Source of the DNA: Obelidium mucronatum
Taxonomy: Eukaryota > Chytridiomycota > Chytridiomycetes > Chytridiales > Chytriomycetaceae
NCBI GenBank assembly: GCA_025765595.1
Contig: JAIVFH010000159.1
Span: 1-62,304 of the forward strand
DNA length: 62,304 nt
Direction: 5' to 3'
Position numbers and translations under genes: made by a program. The notes under the pieces are model-generated. The model had not been told where the DNA came from. It was given only the letters and a program-made list of their open reading frames with translations, and did not search any database. Positions 39,125 through 50,900 of the stretch are shown here, piece by piece (positions within the stretch are counted from its first letter, which is position 1; every line of letters begins with the position of its first letter).

Positions 39125-42100
39125 ATGGGCTGTGGCGCGTCAAAAAACACTGCCTCAACAGTCACAAATACTGCGGCGGTGGGACCTAAGCCGCCTGCTG
39201 GCAAAGGAGCGGCAACTGCCGCACAACCACCAAAGAAACTATCCTTCACTCAAAGGCTTTCGCTTTCAAAGAAGGATACATCACCCGTCAAAAAGGCTCC
39301 TCCAGGTAAATATCAGAGGTTTCACTTTGGGGGAATTTGGTTGGGATGTAAATCACAACTTGGGAGGGATGTGATGAGAGAAAACGATCACCCCATAACG
39401 CACACAGGAATATCCATCGCGCCCTGCTTTAAATGCCGCGATATTATTTTTTATTGAACTGACTGGGCGGTGTTTTTCCAGGGAAATCTCCAACAACGCA
39501 AACCAAAGCAACTCCAACAAGCGCCACAATTCCTGCTCCAACAGTAACACCGTCTAAACCAGTTACTCCGATTGCTCCAGCAGTTGCTGCACCCGTGATT
39601 GTTTCTGTTGCGCCCCCGCCCGCAGCAGGTATTCCATTTAATTCTTTTTTTTTTTTGATTTAAAATATACTCAACTCTTATTTCCTTCGATTTAATATCA
39701 GTTCCTCAAGCATCGAAACAGCCATCGGCTGTAGCCGTTGCCCCCCCTGCTCCTGTTTCCGATGCTCACACCCCTTCAAAGCAGCCATCAGCCGTCGCGG
39801 TTGTTCCACCACCGGAGCCGGTAGTGAAACACGCGGAGCCTGAGCCACGCGCTGAGGAGCACAAACCAGCCCCCGCCAAGGAGGAACACACAAAAAAGCA
39901 CGAGGAACCAGTGGTGGCGCCAGTAGAATCAAAACACGAGGAAAAAGAACAAACTAAGCAACCCGAACCGAGTAGTCACACTGAAGCGCATGCTCATGCC
40001 GAAGTAGCACACTCTAACGCACACGCTCAAGTGGAAGCCAAGGATGTTGTTCCTGCTGCACCCGTTGAAGCACATGCAGAGGTGGTCGCTAGTTCAACTC
40101 ACCATGCTGAAAAGCAAGTAGATGCCGAGACAGAGCCAGCACAACAACAACAGCACAAACCAGCTCACGAAGAAGAACAAAAGCACGAAGAGAAGCAACA
40201 AAATAACCATGAAGAAGAAAAACACCAGAGCAAGGACCAACATGCTTCAACTGATCCAGCTCCTTTACAGGAAAAAACAGCATCTACTTCTAATGTACAG
40301 CGGTCCAACCTTTCTATTTCTGCTCCCGTCATTGCCGCATCCACACCAGAAGGAGAAACAGTCCACCACAAGGACATGGCGTACCAAGGAACGAGCAGCA
40401 ACGATGCCTTTGATGTGACTGCCCCCGTCGCAAACGATGAAGAAGAAGTTCAGGAATGGACCATTCTACCAGCTGGCGAAATTCCTCCCGAAATTGACCA
40501 GTCTTTAATCAAGAAGGAATACTTGGTGGAAGAAATTGAAAAGAAGATGGCAGAGGAAGAGGAACAAAAAGCACGGGAGAAGGCGGAAGCCGAGGAAGAC
40601 TTGAGGAGGCGGATTACAGCGATAGATGCCGAAAAGGAAATTGATACCATGTTGGATTCAATCATCATGAACAGCCGAAAGACTAAAAAGGGCGCGTCTG
40701 TTACAGAGGGAGCTGAGGAACAACAAGAATCTACTGAGCAAACGGACAAACCAGTGGAACTCGATCCCAAAACCGCGTCTCAAATTGACTTGTTTAGGTC
40801 TCTGCGAGGCTCAAACGCTAATGTTACAGCTGCTGCTGCTGCGGCATCTTCTTCCAACGTGAAGGGATCTACAGCAAATGTCAATGCTGCCGAGAACCCC
40901 GATCATAAGACGGTTGACCCCGCCTCAGTTGCTTCTGATGCTTTATTGTCGAGCAAGAAAGCTTCAGTCGCCGAGCTTGCCCACGAATCACAAGGTATGT
41001 TCATAGAACAAGACCGTCAATGGCAAGCTTATAACATGCACCCTTACATAAATAGGCGAACACACAGAAGTGGAATGCTGCAGCTGCAGTTCCTGCACCG
41101 GAAAGCGTGGCAACATCCAATGCCAATGTCGCCGCCGTTTCAAGCAAAAAGGGATCAAAAGCAAACTTGCTTGCATCTCACGAGCACTCGCCTCTTTCTC
41201 AAGAAGACGGAACAACCGCAGAAGCTGCAGCACTCAATCATGCTGAGTTGAGCTCGGGTGATGCTTCCAAAGGATCGAAAGCCAACTTGCTTAATGAGTC
41301 TGCTGCCCCAGGTGGAAGCATTAAAACTTCTACGGCTAACTTACTTGGGGAAGCAGATGGCGGTGCACAGGCCCCAGCAAGCGTGAAGGGATCTCAAGCC
41401 AACATTCTTGCCGATTCACATGCTGCTCCAGCCAGTGTGAAGGGATCGGCAGCCTAATATTTTGGCTGCAGGCTGAAAACCATGCCACACCAGCTAGTTT
41501 GAAGGGATCCCAGGCCAATATTTTGGAATTGGAAGCTCATGCAACGACAAGTAGCATCAAGGGCTCGGCAGCAAATATTTTAGCCCATTCAGCAGCAGCT
41601 CCAGGAAGTGTGAAAGGATCAACGGGGAGCATTCGAGCTAACGTAAAACTGTCTGTTGCCGATATTATCGCCGCTGAAGCCGAGGCTGAAGCCGAAGCTG
41701 AAGCCGCAGCGGAATCCAGCGCAGCAGCCGCGAGTGTAAAAGGATCCAGCTGCCAACATTCTTGCTGCCGAACATACCGCACCCGTTTCTGGAAGCATCA
41801 AGGGTTCTACTGCTAATGTTGCCGCTGGTTCAAAAGCCAATCTTTTAGCTACCGACCACGTCGCCGCTGCTCCAGGAAGTGTTAAAGGCTCCCATACCAA
41901 TGTATCTGCGCCTGAAACAAAGGGATCTAGTGCCAACCTATTGGCGGCGGAACAGAGCGCTGCATCTGCACCAGATGCAAAAGGCTCAAACGCTAATCTA
42001 TTAGCTTCAGAGCACAATGCGGCTATTCCTGGCAGCGTGAAAGGATCGAATGCAAATGTTGCAACGACAGGAGCAAAAGGATCCACTGCCAATCTATTGG

Positions 42101-43700
42101 CGTCAGAACAGACTGCTCCTGCACCCGGAAGTGTCAAAGGATCACATGCCAATGTTGGTGCAGCAGGAGAAGCACATGGAGCACCTGCTACAGCGAAGGG
42201 GTCTTCGGCAAATCTTTTGGCCTCTGAGCACCATGATGCTGCCGCACCAGCTGGCGGAAGTGTAAAAGGTTCGACCGCGAATATCGCAGCTGCTGAAAGC
42301 CATGCCGCACCAGCAAGTGTCAAGGCATCTACAGCAAACGTTGCAGCGGCAAGCTCCCATCATGATGTGACTCACGAAACAGGACCAGCTGCAGCTGCAA
42401 GTGTCAAGGGATCCACTGCCAATGTCGCCAAGGCAGGTTCAGCGGCTAATTTACTACATGAAAAATCGCCATTGGCACAAGAAGTGACAGCATCCAGTGC
42501 ATCTGGGTCGAACGCCAATGTCGCTCATGACTCGCACGATGCTTCCGCCCACGCTCATGCACAAGAGCTTGCACCTGTCGCTGCTGCCGCAAGTGTTAAA
42601 GATGGAGCAGCAGCAGCAAGTGTAAAGGCATCTGCTGCTAACTTGAAAGCCAGCAACGCGAATGTGGCCGCAGTTGCGACACATGATGAGCACCCTGCTG
42701 CTGCTTCCAGTATTAAAGCCTCGGCTGCAAACTTGAAAGCAAGTAATGCAAATGTAGCTGCCGCTGAGCCGGTTCACCACGAACATGTCGCTGCCCCTGC
42801 TGCGGCGGCCGCGAGCGTCAAGGCCTCTGCCGCAAACTTGAAAGCTAGCCATGCAAATGTCGCAGCTCACGAAGAGCATGCAGCTGAGCCAGCAGCTGCA
42901 GCCGCAAGTATTAAAGCCTCTGCGGCGAACTTGAAGGCGAGTAATGCCAATGTAACAGCAGTCGCCGCCCACGACGAGCATGTGGCTGCTTCCAGTATCA
43001 AAGCATCCAATGCCAATATATCCCACGAAGCCAAAGCGGAATCAAAGAGCGTGAAGGCATCACATGCAGAATTGGCGCCATTAAAAGCGGCACCAAGTGT
43101 GAAGGGTTCCAAAGCCAATGTTGCAGCAGCAGCAGCAGCCACTAGTGTCAAAGCATCGAACGCCAATATCAAAAACGAATGAATCATCATGGTCATGAAT
43201 CAGAGCATCAGGCAGTTGCTTCTCATGACTTGGCACCTGCTAAAGGAACAGGAGCGAAAGGCTCTGTCCAGAATGTTGCTGCCAGTGTGAAAGGTTCATC
43301 ACACAACGTTGCTGCTGCTGGTGGTGTTGCGTCTGGTCATGAAAAATCACCGCTTTCTCATGTCGAGGCGGCGGCAAGTACCAAGGCATCAAATGCTAAT
43401 ATTAAAAAATCACACGATGAATTGTCCCCCACAAAAAGCGTCAAAGGGTCGAAAGCAGAACTGAGCAAACCCGCAGCAGCACCGTCTACAACGAATGTGA
43501 AAGCTGGCGCTGCGAGTGTTAAAGCATCTAAATCCAATATTGCGGCATCGAAAGGCAATATCGCCCATGAAGACCACCACCACCACCACGAACATGAAGC
43601 GAATCACCACGAGGAGCTCCATAGTAAAGACCATGAAGCCCACGCTGGAGAAACACAACATACACATGAACACGCACAAACAGAGGAACACTCACACTGA
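39125..43700 (+). CDS. N-myristoylated repeat protein with about forty SVKGSxAN motifs and His-rich tail
   Basis: The N-terminus MGCGASK is a classic N-myristoylation (Gly2) plus palmitoylation (Cys3) signal, so the protein is probably bound to the inner face of a membrane. A Pro/Ala-rich region follows, then a Glu/His/Lys-rich disordered stretch. Next is a short possibly folded segment (EWTILPAGEIPPEIDQSLIK) with a charged coiled coil. From about 40.8 to 43.6 kb the motif Ser-[Val/Ile]-Lys-[Gly/Ala]-Ser-x-Ala-Asn-[Val/Ile/Leu] recurs about forty times with Ala/His/Glu spacers. The tail is His-rich (EDHHHHHEHEANHHEEL). Introns are near 39,305-39,480, 39,628-39,701 and 40,995-41,055. One-base breaks at about 41,073, 41,456, 41,470, 41,748 and 43,178 are located by the repeat itself. 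Length is about 1,400 residues. No known family recognised. Confidence 0.8.
40803..43560 (+). repeat. Coding array of the SVKGSxAN repeat
   Basis: Units such as SVKGSTANV, SIKGSAANI, DAKGSNANLLAS, SVKASAANLKASNANV recur at roughly 20-30 residue spacing. In the middle the G form alternates with an ANLLA form; toward the 3' end the A form (KASxAN) dominates, often as tandem doublets. DNA identity between units is modest, so the amino-acid motif is more conserved than the bases. Confidence 0.85.
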
Positions 43701-43981
43701 AAAAAAATCACGTCGTTTTTGACTTACGGGGGGGAATACGTTTTACCTAAACGGCAAAAAAATTGGCTTTCCTTTTTATTTTTATCTTTTCAAAAAATTC
43801 TATTACTTTTTTTTTATTTCAATGCGCAGTTAGAGAATATACCAGTATCTTCAATAATTTACTTTAAGGTGACTTTTTATTTTGGAGTTATACAGTTTAC
43901 ATATTAGTACTCGCAGTCAACTCCCTCAATCTGCTCATTCGTTTCCCAATTGAATGCAAAAATCGCTCGACAACCACTCGG

Positions 43982-44874
43982 TCATTTTCTGTACATGATA
44001 ACGTCTCCAATATCCAAAGTCGAATCCATCATGGAGCTAGCCAGCGATCCTTGAAACATAGGTCGAGGGTGGTGGTGCATACAAAATTGCTTCAAGTAAA
44101 TGAACCGCGTGTGTGTATCCGATTTCAGCGCTTTGGTAAAGTCCCGTCGACTCTGCTTGTGCGGCTGCTCGGCACTGGAAAAGACAAACATGCATATTAC
44201 TCCAAACAAGAAAAGATTAACAAAAAAAAGGGAGGCATGTGTGCATGTGCAAAAGTGTGTGTTTTTGCTTACCACCTCTAAAGACCTTTCGTAAACCATT
44301 CTATCAACAGCTCTTCCAACCGCGACACCACCTTCGACACTTGCCTTTCCCGCGATCTTCATCAGTTGCAATAACAGCATGTGCCTCCTCCGGCAGCAAC
44401 ACTTGCATTCATGACTCCCTTGACTTCCTGCGCTCTCTCCAAACAATCGTCGTATTTATCCTTCATCCATTGTACACTAGCATTCAAACTCTGCAAATCT
44501 ATGGCGACTTCGCTAGTTCCAGGAATAGAGTCATTTTGGGGGCTTGCTCCTGATTGGGTTCGTGCAATGCGTGTTTGCTCGCGGGACCATAAAGCCCGCG
44601 CCGATTCGAGACCAAATTGGTAGAGCCGCAGAGTTGATAGATAAAGGGAAAGCGTTTCTTCGGCGAGGATGTATTCTTTTCGCGCAGGGCTGTCTGGTGT
44701 TGTTGTTGCGACTGTTGGAGATGAGTTGGAGCTGCTGGTTTCTTCGATTGCATGGTTCTCGTTTCGGTGCTCCTCGGGTACTTCTTGTACACGGTTTTGA
44801 ACCATAAGGCACAAGTCTCGATGATATTCGTCTTTTGATGAAGGAATTAGTGAGAGATTCCAAAAAAAAAAAAA

Positions 44875-44914
<40 letters not shown>

Positions 44915-47668
44915 CTTCAAACAAAACCAAAAAAAAAAAAAAAACCTGCGAATGTATGAAGAGCATGTCCACGCAGTGTACTCAAATTCAAAATAGTTAA
45001 TAAATTGGCTTCGTCTTGTAGCTCTGCTGTCCACTGAGTGGTTGGAGATGGTGAAGTGCCAGGGAGTACGCCACCATTTGCACTTGAAGTTTGAGAAGCA
45101 GTACCTGCCTGGTTCCTGCCCGACAACTGATGCTGTTGTTGATTGATGCTGTCAAGGAAGTTATGCGTGCTGTCACGTAAAGATCCAAATACTCGTGTTC
45201 CATATTCGTGGAAACCTGTTCCACCACTGCCGGCGCTACCAACCGTAGGAGTTATGGACGGGACAGCATTAGAGGCGATAGGAATGCCAGTCGCCCGGTC
45301 AAAGCTACTTCTTGAGCCTTTAAGACTTTCTCCACCAAGTCGTTTTGAAAAAGGACTCGTTGGTGGACTTGCAGATATACCCCCGCTGGCGATACTTGAT
45401 CGTTTACTGAATGGTCCTGAATTTTGTGTGTTGCTTGCTGTGGTATTATGGATTGGAGCTCGTGTGTGGGTTTGCATAGCTTCGGATATGCCATTGTTTC
45501 CTGCTGTTTCAAGCCAATTCACTTCAGCGGGACGAGATGATGCAGTCTCAATAATTTCGAAATCTTCAAAACTGCTCTTCAATCCGCCGCCGCCACCGGC
45601 TCCCCCAGAAGAACGGGTTGGACTTATGCTATTGCTCTGCTTTGATGGTAACAGGGGTTTCGTCTTTGGTGTAGAGTTCCCAGAGGCCGGAATTGACGCG
45701 ACAGGCTTCAAATTATCTGCCTTTGAAGTTGCCGAGGTCCCCTTGGATTTGCTTTTGATTTCTTGCTCCATTTCTTCACTCAATTCAAGGGAACCCAAAG
45801 ACGATATAGAACTACCCATACCAACATCCTCCTCGGGAACAGTCTTTGGAGTATTTTTAGCTCGAGTTGGTGATACTGAAGAGTGCTTGATTGGAGCTGT
45901 ATTAGCAGAAGTTGGTTGTCGAGCGAATCAACAAGTCCCCAAAAACCTTCTGCGGATCAAGATCGTAACCGGCGAAGGGAGGCTCCAAATCGTCAAATAA
46001 ATTATCGTCTTTTGCGGATGCAAGAAATAGAAGTGGGTTCGAATTTTGAGGCAATGGCGGGATAGTAATTTGAAAAGTTTGCAACTTTGACAGTTGAAGG
46101 CGATGGTGCAGTTGTCAGTACGGTTGGTTTTGTAGCTGGCGGAAATGGAGTAGAGCTGGGGTCGGGGAGGAGGGGATTGATTGGCGCATCGGTCGCATCT
46201 CTTAGCCTTGGAGCATTAATAGACGTTTGTTTGTTATCAGACAGGGAAGAATCTGGTATAGAAGTATTGGCCGAATGCTCTAGTGTTGGCTGCGCAGAGT
46301 TTAAGCCAACATCGATCTGGGACGCGCCAACGACAACAGCAGAATGCATAAAAAACTCTTCAAAGCTCATTCTCTCGATCGGATTTCGTTTCAGTAATCG
46401 GCGCGTCAAATCTTTCAGATCATCAGAAATTGGGCGTACACCAATCATCCCAGGTTGTCCGGCCACAGGAAACTTGGGACTGGCGCCTAAAGACGCAGCA
46501 GGAAAATTGTTCATGACCCTTCGTCCTAAGCTGCTGCTGATAGCCGATGGGTGTGGCTGGCTACCCGCAACGAGCACACTCTTTCTACTGTTGGGTAGCT
46601 CTTCGTCTCCGGGAAATTTAATCCAGCCTTCACCCTTGTCAATTTTCCTTAATAAGTCTATGTGATTCTGAGCTTTAAATGGCGGACGGCCTGTGATCAT
46701 TTCGTAGAGAATGGTTCCAAGTGACCACAAATCCACCTGCAGGCAAAAAAAAAAACGATGGATTAATGTCCCAGCGACTCAAAATTCCAGTCACCAACTT
46801 TTGCATCATAACGGTCTCCTCGCAGAATTTCTGGAGCCATATAGAGCGGAGATCCACAAAGTGTAGAAGCAAGGGATTGCTGCGGCAAAGCGCGTGCAAA
46901 GCCAAAATCAGCCAGTTTCAGAATTGGCAACGCGGGTATCGTGAATGGAGGAGTATTTAAATACGGAGATAGAATGGTAAGCGGACGGGGAGTTTTGAGG
47001 CGGTGGGTCGAGAAGCAGATTCTGTGGGTGGAGAAACGCGGTTACCGACTGCAGTCGCCGAAGTTCAACGCACCTGGGGCTTCAAGTCGCGATGGATCAG
47101 CGACAGGGCGCGCAGAGGTTTCGAGGGCGGCGCCTGTTTTTCGAATAAGTTTTCGAACAAGTTTTCGAAGACGAATAATGAGTCACGCACCCAGCTGCGC
47201 CAGAAAGTGGCGCGCGACGGCCTCGTTGACGCCGCCCCACGGCGACGCGAGCAGCGCGGGCGCGCCAGTGTCAAGCGGCGGCGGGTGGCCGTGCGGCGCC
47301 ACGCGGCCCTTCCTGCGGATAAACTGCGACAGGTCGCCCAGCGTGCAGAACTCCATCAGCAGGTGGATGTGGCGCTCCGTCTTCACAATGTCGAGCAGCC
47401 CCACGATGTTCACGTGTCGCACCTGCTGCATGATGCGGATTTCTGACTCGAGGTTTTCCGCCAGCTTCCGGTTGAGCTTCTCTCGGCTGACGGTCTTCAC
47501 CGCCACCCGCTGTCCTTCTTTTACCCCGAGAAAGACCGTGGCAAAAGACCCTCGCCCGATCTCCTCGCAGATGGTGAAACCGCCAACAACCGTTTGCTGC
47601 TGGGTGCCAGTGCCTGTCGTGGTGGTAGTGGGGGCCGGTGGTGGTGGATTCATTCTTTTCCTCTTCAA
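43982..47668 (-). CDS. ATG1: Serine/threonine kinase ATG1 (ULK family)
   Basis: ATG1 starts autophagy with Atg13 and the Atg17-type scaffold. The catalytic domain shows [13 protein letters not shown] (P-loop), [20 protein letters not shown] (the VAVK Lys and the alphaC region), [25 protein letters not shown] then [23 protein letters not shown] and [20 protein letters not shown]. The ENLESEI and [13 protein letters not shown] stretches are characteristic of ATG1/ULK. A long Ser/Pro-rich linker follows. The C-terminal tandem-MIT region ([19 protein letters not shown], then [20 protein letters not shown]) is where Atg13 binds. The start may be ATG 47668 or the MNPPPP ATG 15 bases downstream. The 5' exons are very GC-rich. 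Several introns are present, one with a long poly(T) tract. Confidence 0.93.
44862..44943 (-). repeat. Intronic A-rich tract, T-rich on the ATG1 sense strand
   Basis: Long runs of A on the plus strand with only a few interruptions, within an ATG1 intron between the Ser/Pro linker and the MIT region. Confidence 0.85.
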
Positions 47669-47922
47669 TTGTTATAACATTATGAAACTGAATATGGATC
47701 CACTGTTTACCATGAATTCAATTTAGAAACCCAGCGCATCTTTTTCTGCCGCTTTCGTCTTGAAAAAATGCGGGGCCAATCAAGATCTCCATTCTCCGCA
47801 GTCCCTTTGTTCCTGAAAAAAAAAAGAAACTGGGGAAATCTGCCTGCCTAAATCCTTTCCGGTCCTTTTACTTGACTCTGGTCTTTTTGCCCGACGCCGA
47901 CTGAAGTTAAAAAAAAGAAGCT

Positions 47923-50900
47923 ATGCAGAACTCTTCAAAGAAGCCTCCTTCGGGCGGACCGAGCAAGGCTCCTCCTCCATCTTCTCCTACCCTTCCGACA
48001 GATGCAACGCGTTCCTCGTCGCGTTTGCGAAATACAGCAACCCCATCAAGTTCTATTGCAAAGAAAGTTGCCAAAGATACAGGTCTTTCTGACGTTTCAA
48101 CCGGTGGCGATGAAGCTGAAATGGAGAATATTCTGGCGAATATTCTATCTCATGATAGCAATGGTGAGAAGACCCCCTTAAAGACACATCTCTGATATCG
48201 AATCTATTTTAATTATTCTCCAAAAAAAAACTACTATCCAATGGACCGATAGATACCCCCGAATCCTTACAATCCTCCCTCACACTCTCGGCACAAATCG
48301 GACAGCAGTTACTTCACAAAACACAAGATCTCGAACATCAACTGCGGGAAGAGCAAGCCTCAAAACAGGCTCTGCAAAACCAAATAGAAGAATTAAAGAA
48401 GATTGTAAAGAGCGAACACACGCTGCGAGTTGAGGCGGGATTGGAAGTTATACGGAAAGAGGAAAGTTTGGCTGCATTGCGGCGAAATGTTGTCCAAAAT
48501 GGAGATATCAAAAGTGAAGCAGGTGACTGAATATATAAAAAACAGAGGAGCAACTGATCACTCTTGTTGTATTTATTTTTTGCCTGAAACCAAATACAGA
48601 AACTTTGAGATCGAGAATTGAACACATGGATTCTACACATTCTCAGCTGGATAAAATCTTGCAAATGACCAATAGAGAATTGAAAACCGTGGTGGGGGAG
48701 AGGCATGTTCTTCAGCTAACTGTACGCGAGTTGTACGATCAACTGGGAAATTTTATGGAAATCAACAATTCTTTGAAGAAGAGTTGCCAAAAGCAAATCC
48801 AAGACTACAAAAACATGATTTCTGATATGCAGGTAAAACTAAAACCCAACTAGATACGCTGGAATCTCGATGAATTAAAACTGGTCTTCATTTTGTAGAT
48901 TGAAAAGAAGCAGCTCTCGGAACGCTTAACTGAGGAAATCAAAAAGATCCAAAACTTGTCTTCAAAAGATTCAGCTACAAGTAAGTGGAAAATGCATTTT
49001 TTCTAAGCAGTTACTAACAACCGAAACAGTTGATTCCCTGACAAGCACCATCAAAGCAATTATGAATCAGGAACAAACTTCAGTATTCGCCCATATCCAG
49101 CAGCAGAACGTTGCAGATATGCTTGCCCTTCAATCAACGGTTGAAAATGTAGAGGCCGAGAAACGGGAACTTTTGGACATCATTTCCCGCCAGCAAGAGT
49201 CCATCAAAACAATGGAAGAAGACGTTATCAATTTAGAGGCTCGTTTGAGCGACAAGGACCGAGGAGCCTTGACCCGTGACATGACTGCTGTGAAAGGGCT
49301 TACCAGCTTAAAATCCAGCTTATCAAACGCAGACTTGATTCTGGGAGACCAAGAAAAGGATGAACACCGTCCTGGGTTCAATGAATTCGATGCTGCGAGT
49401 AGCGACAGTTGCGTCGGATTTTTTTTTTTTTTTTTTCCTTTCATTTGCCTAGTTGTTGACTTTTCATTTAATTAGTGCTCAACTTTTTGGAATCTGGAAA
49501 GTCCCATAGTGCAAACATTGAAAAAGAAATTTTGAGCGCTGACGACCAGCTGGTTAAATTTTCAAGGAAGTTGGGCGTCCTGTCACAAAGTACAAGTGAA
49601 TCAAGGTAAGAAAAAAAAAAAAACGAGAAAAGACACAGCACAAAAAAAAAATATAACCCAAGACACAATACTAATCAGTTCAATATTGTAAAAGATCCCT
49701 GCTGTCCTCAGAGTCTGAGATGAATAAAGGCCGTTTCGCATCGTCTCCGTCCAGTCATTACGTTTCTATTGATAACATGGGTGGCTCGCTCAATCGACCG
49801 ACTTCTCTCAAATTTGAAACTCATGCATCCTACTTGCAAGCAGAAGAAGAGGCGAAAAGGAAATTGAGATTAGAGGCGGAATTCAGCAATGACCCACCAA
49901 TGAAGAGGTACTAGAATTTAGGGGGGGAATTGAATTGGGAGGGGGGACACACACTAACACAACCCACGGCGTCATTTGCAGAAACAGTACATGGGCCAAT
50001 AATCCAACAGAGCATAGTCCCAATGTCATTTACGGTCAAGTTTTAAAGGAAGAAAATACAATATTGAAAACAGAAATGGTATCGAAAACAACCTTACTCC
50101 GAGAAAAACAGATTGAGCTGGAGAACTTGCAAGACTTGGTTGAACAATACAAGACACAATTAGATCAGCTAAAAGAGTCATCGATGGATGCAGTTGTGGC
50201 TGAACTTGAAGATCAGTTGGCCGAGAGTCTCAAACAACAAAGCAAATTGAGCCAGTCTCTGGCAAAGTCAAAAGAGGAGCTCATGAAAGCGACATCCCAA
50301 TTGGCCGAAAAGGAAGTGGAGCTGATGAAGCGCACTGACGAAATAGTCAAAGAGAAGTTGCAATTGTCTTCCGCAGGGATTGGAAACCCGATGAAGGAGC
50401 TTTCCGATGCGCTAAAAGAAAATGGGAAACTGATTCAAGGAAACTTGGATCTTGGCGCACAGCTGTCTAAACTGACTACTGATTTTGCGAATAACCTGTG
50501 GGATTTACGAAGCGCATGCTCTGAGCGAGATAAATTGAAACTTCAAGTGACTGAGTTGGAAGTTCAAACAAGGGAGCTAAAGCAAAAGGAGTTGGACAAG
50601 CAAGAGTCATGTCCTAAAAGAAACTGGGGTACTCAAACGACAGACGACGATTCCGCCGATACAAATATTCTGGATAATAACCAAAAAGAAAAGATGAGTG
50701 CAATGGAGCTCGAGATGAAGGCCCAACAAAAGTTGATTGAAATCTAAAAATGGATTTGAATGAGGCCAGGCATGAGAGTCAAGAAAATTCATCTGACTCC
50801 AGAACTCTCCGTATCCAGCTTTCTGGATTAAGAAAAGAAAAAGAGGATCTAACAAGCAGTGTGGATCAGTTTTTGAGTGGATCAAGTGACTGCGTGGGAG

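Noticed and set aside
41619..43026. Long minus-strand open frames opposite the SVKGSxAN repeats.
   Set aside because: They arise from the regular codon pattern of the repeat array. They have no conserved domain or splice logic, and the sense frame explains the sequence.
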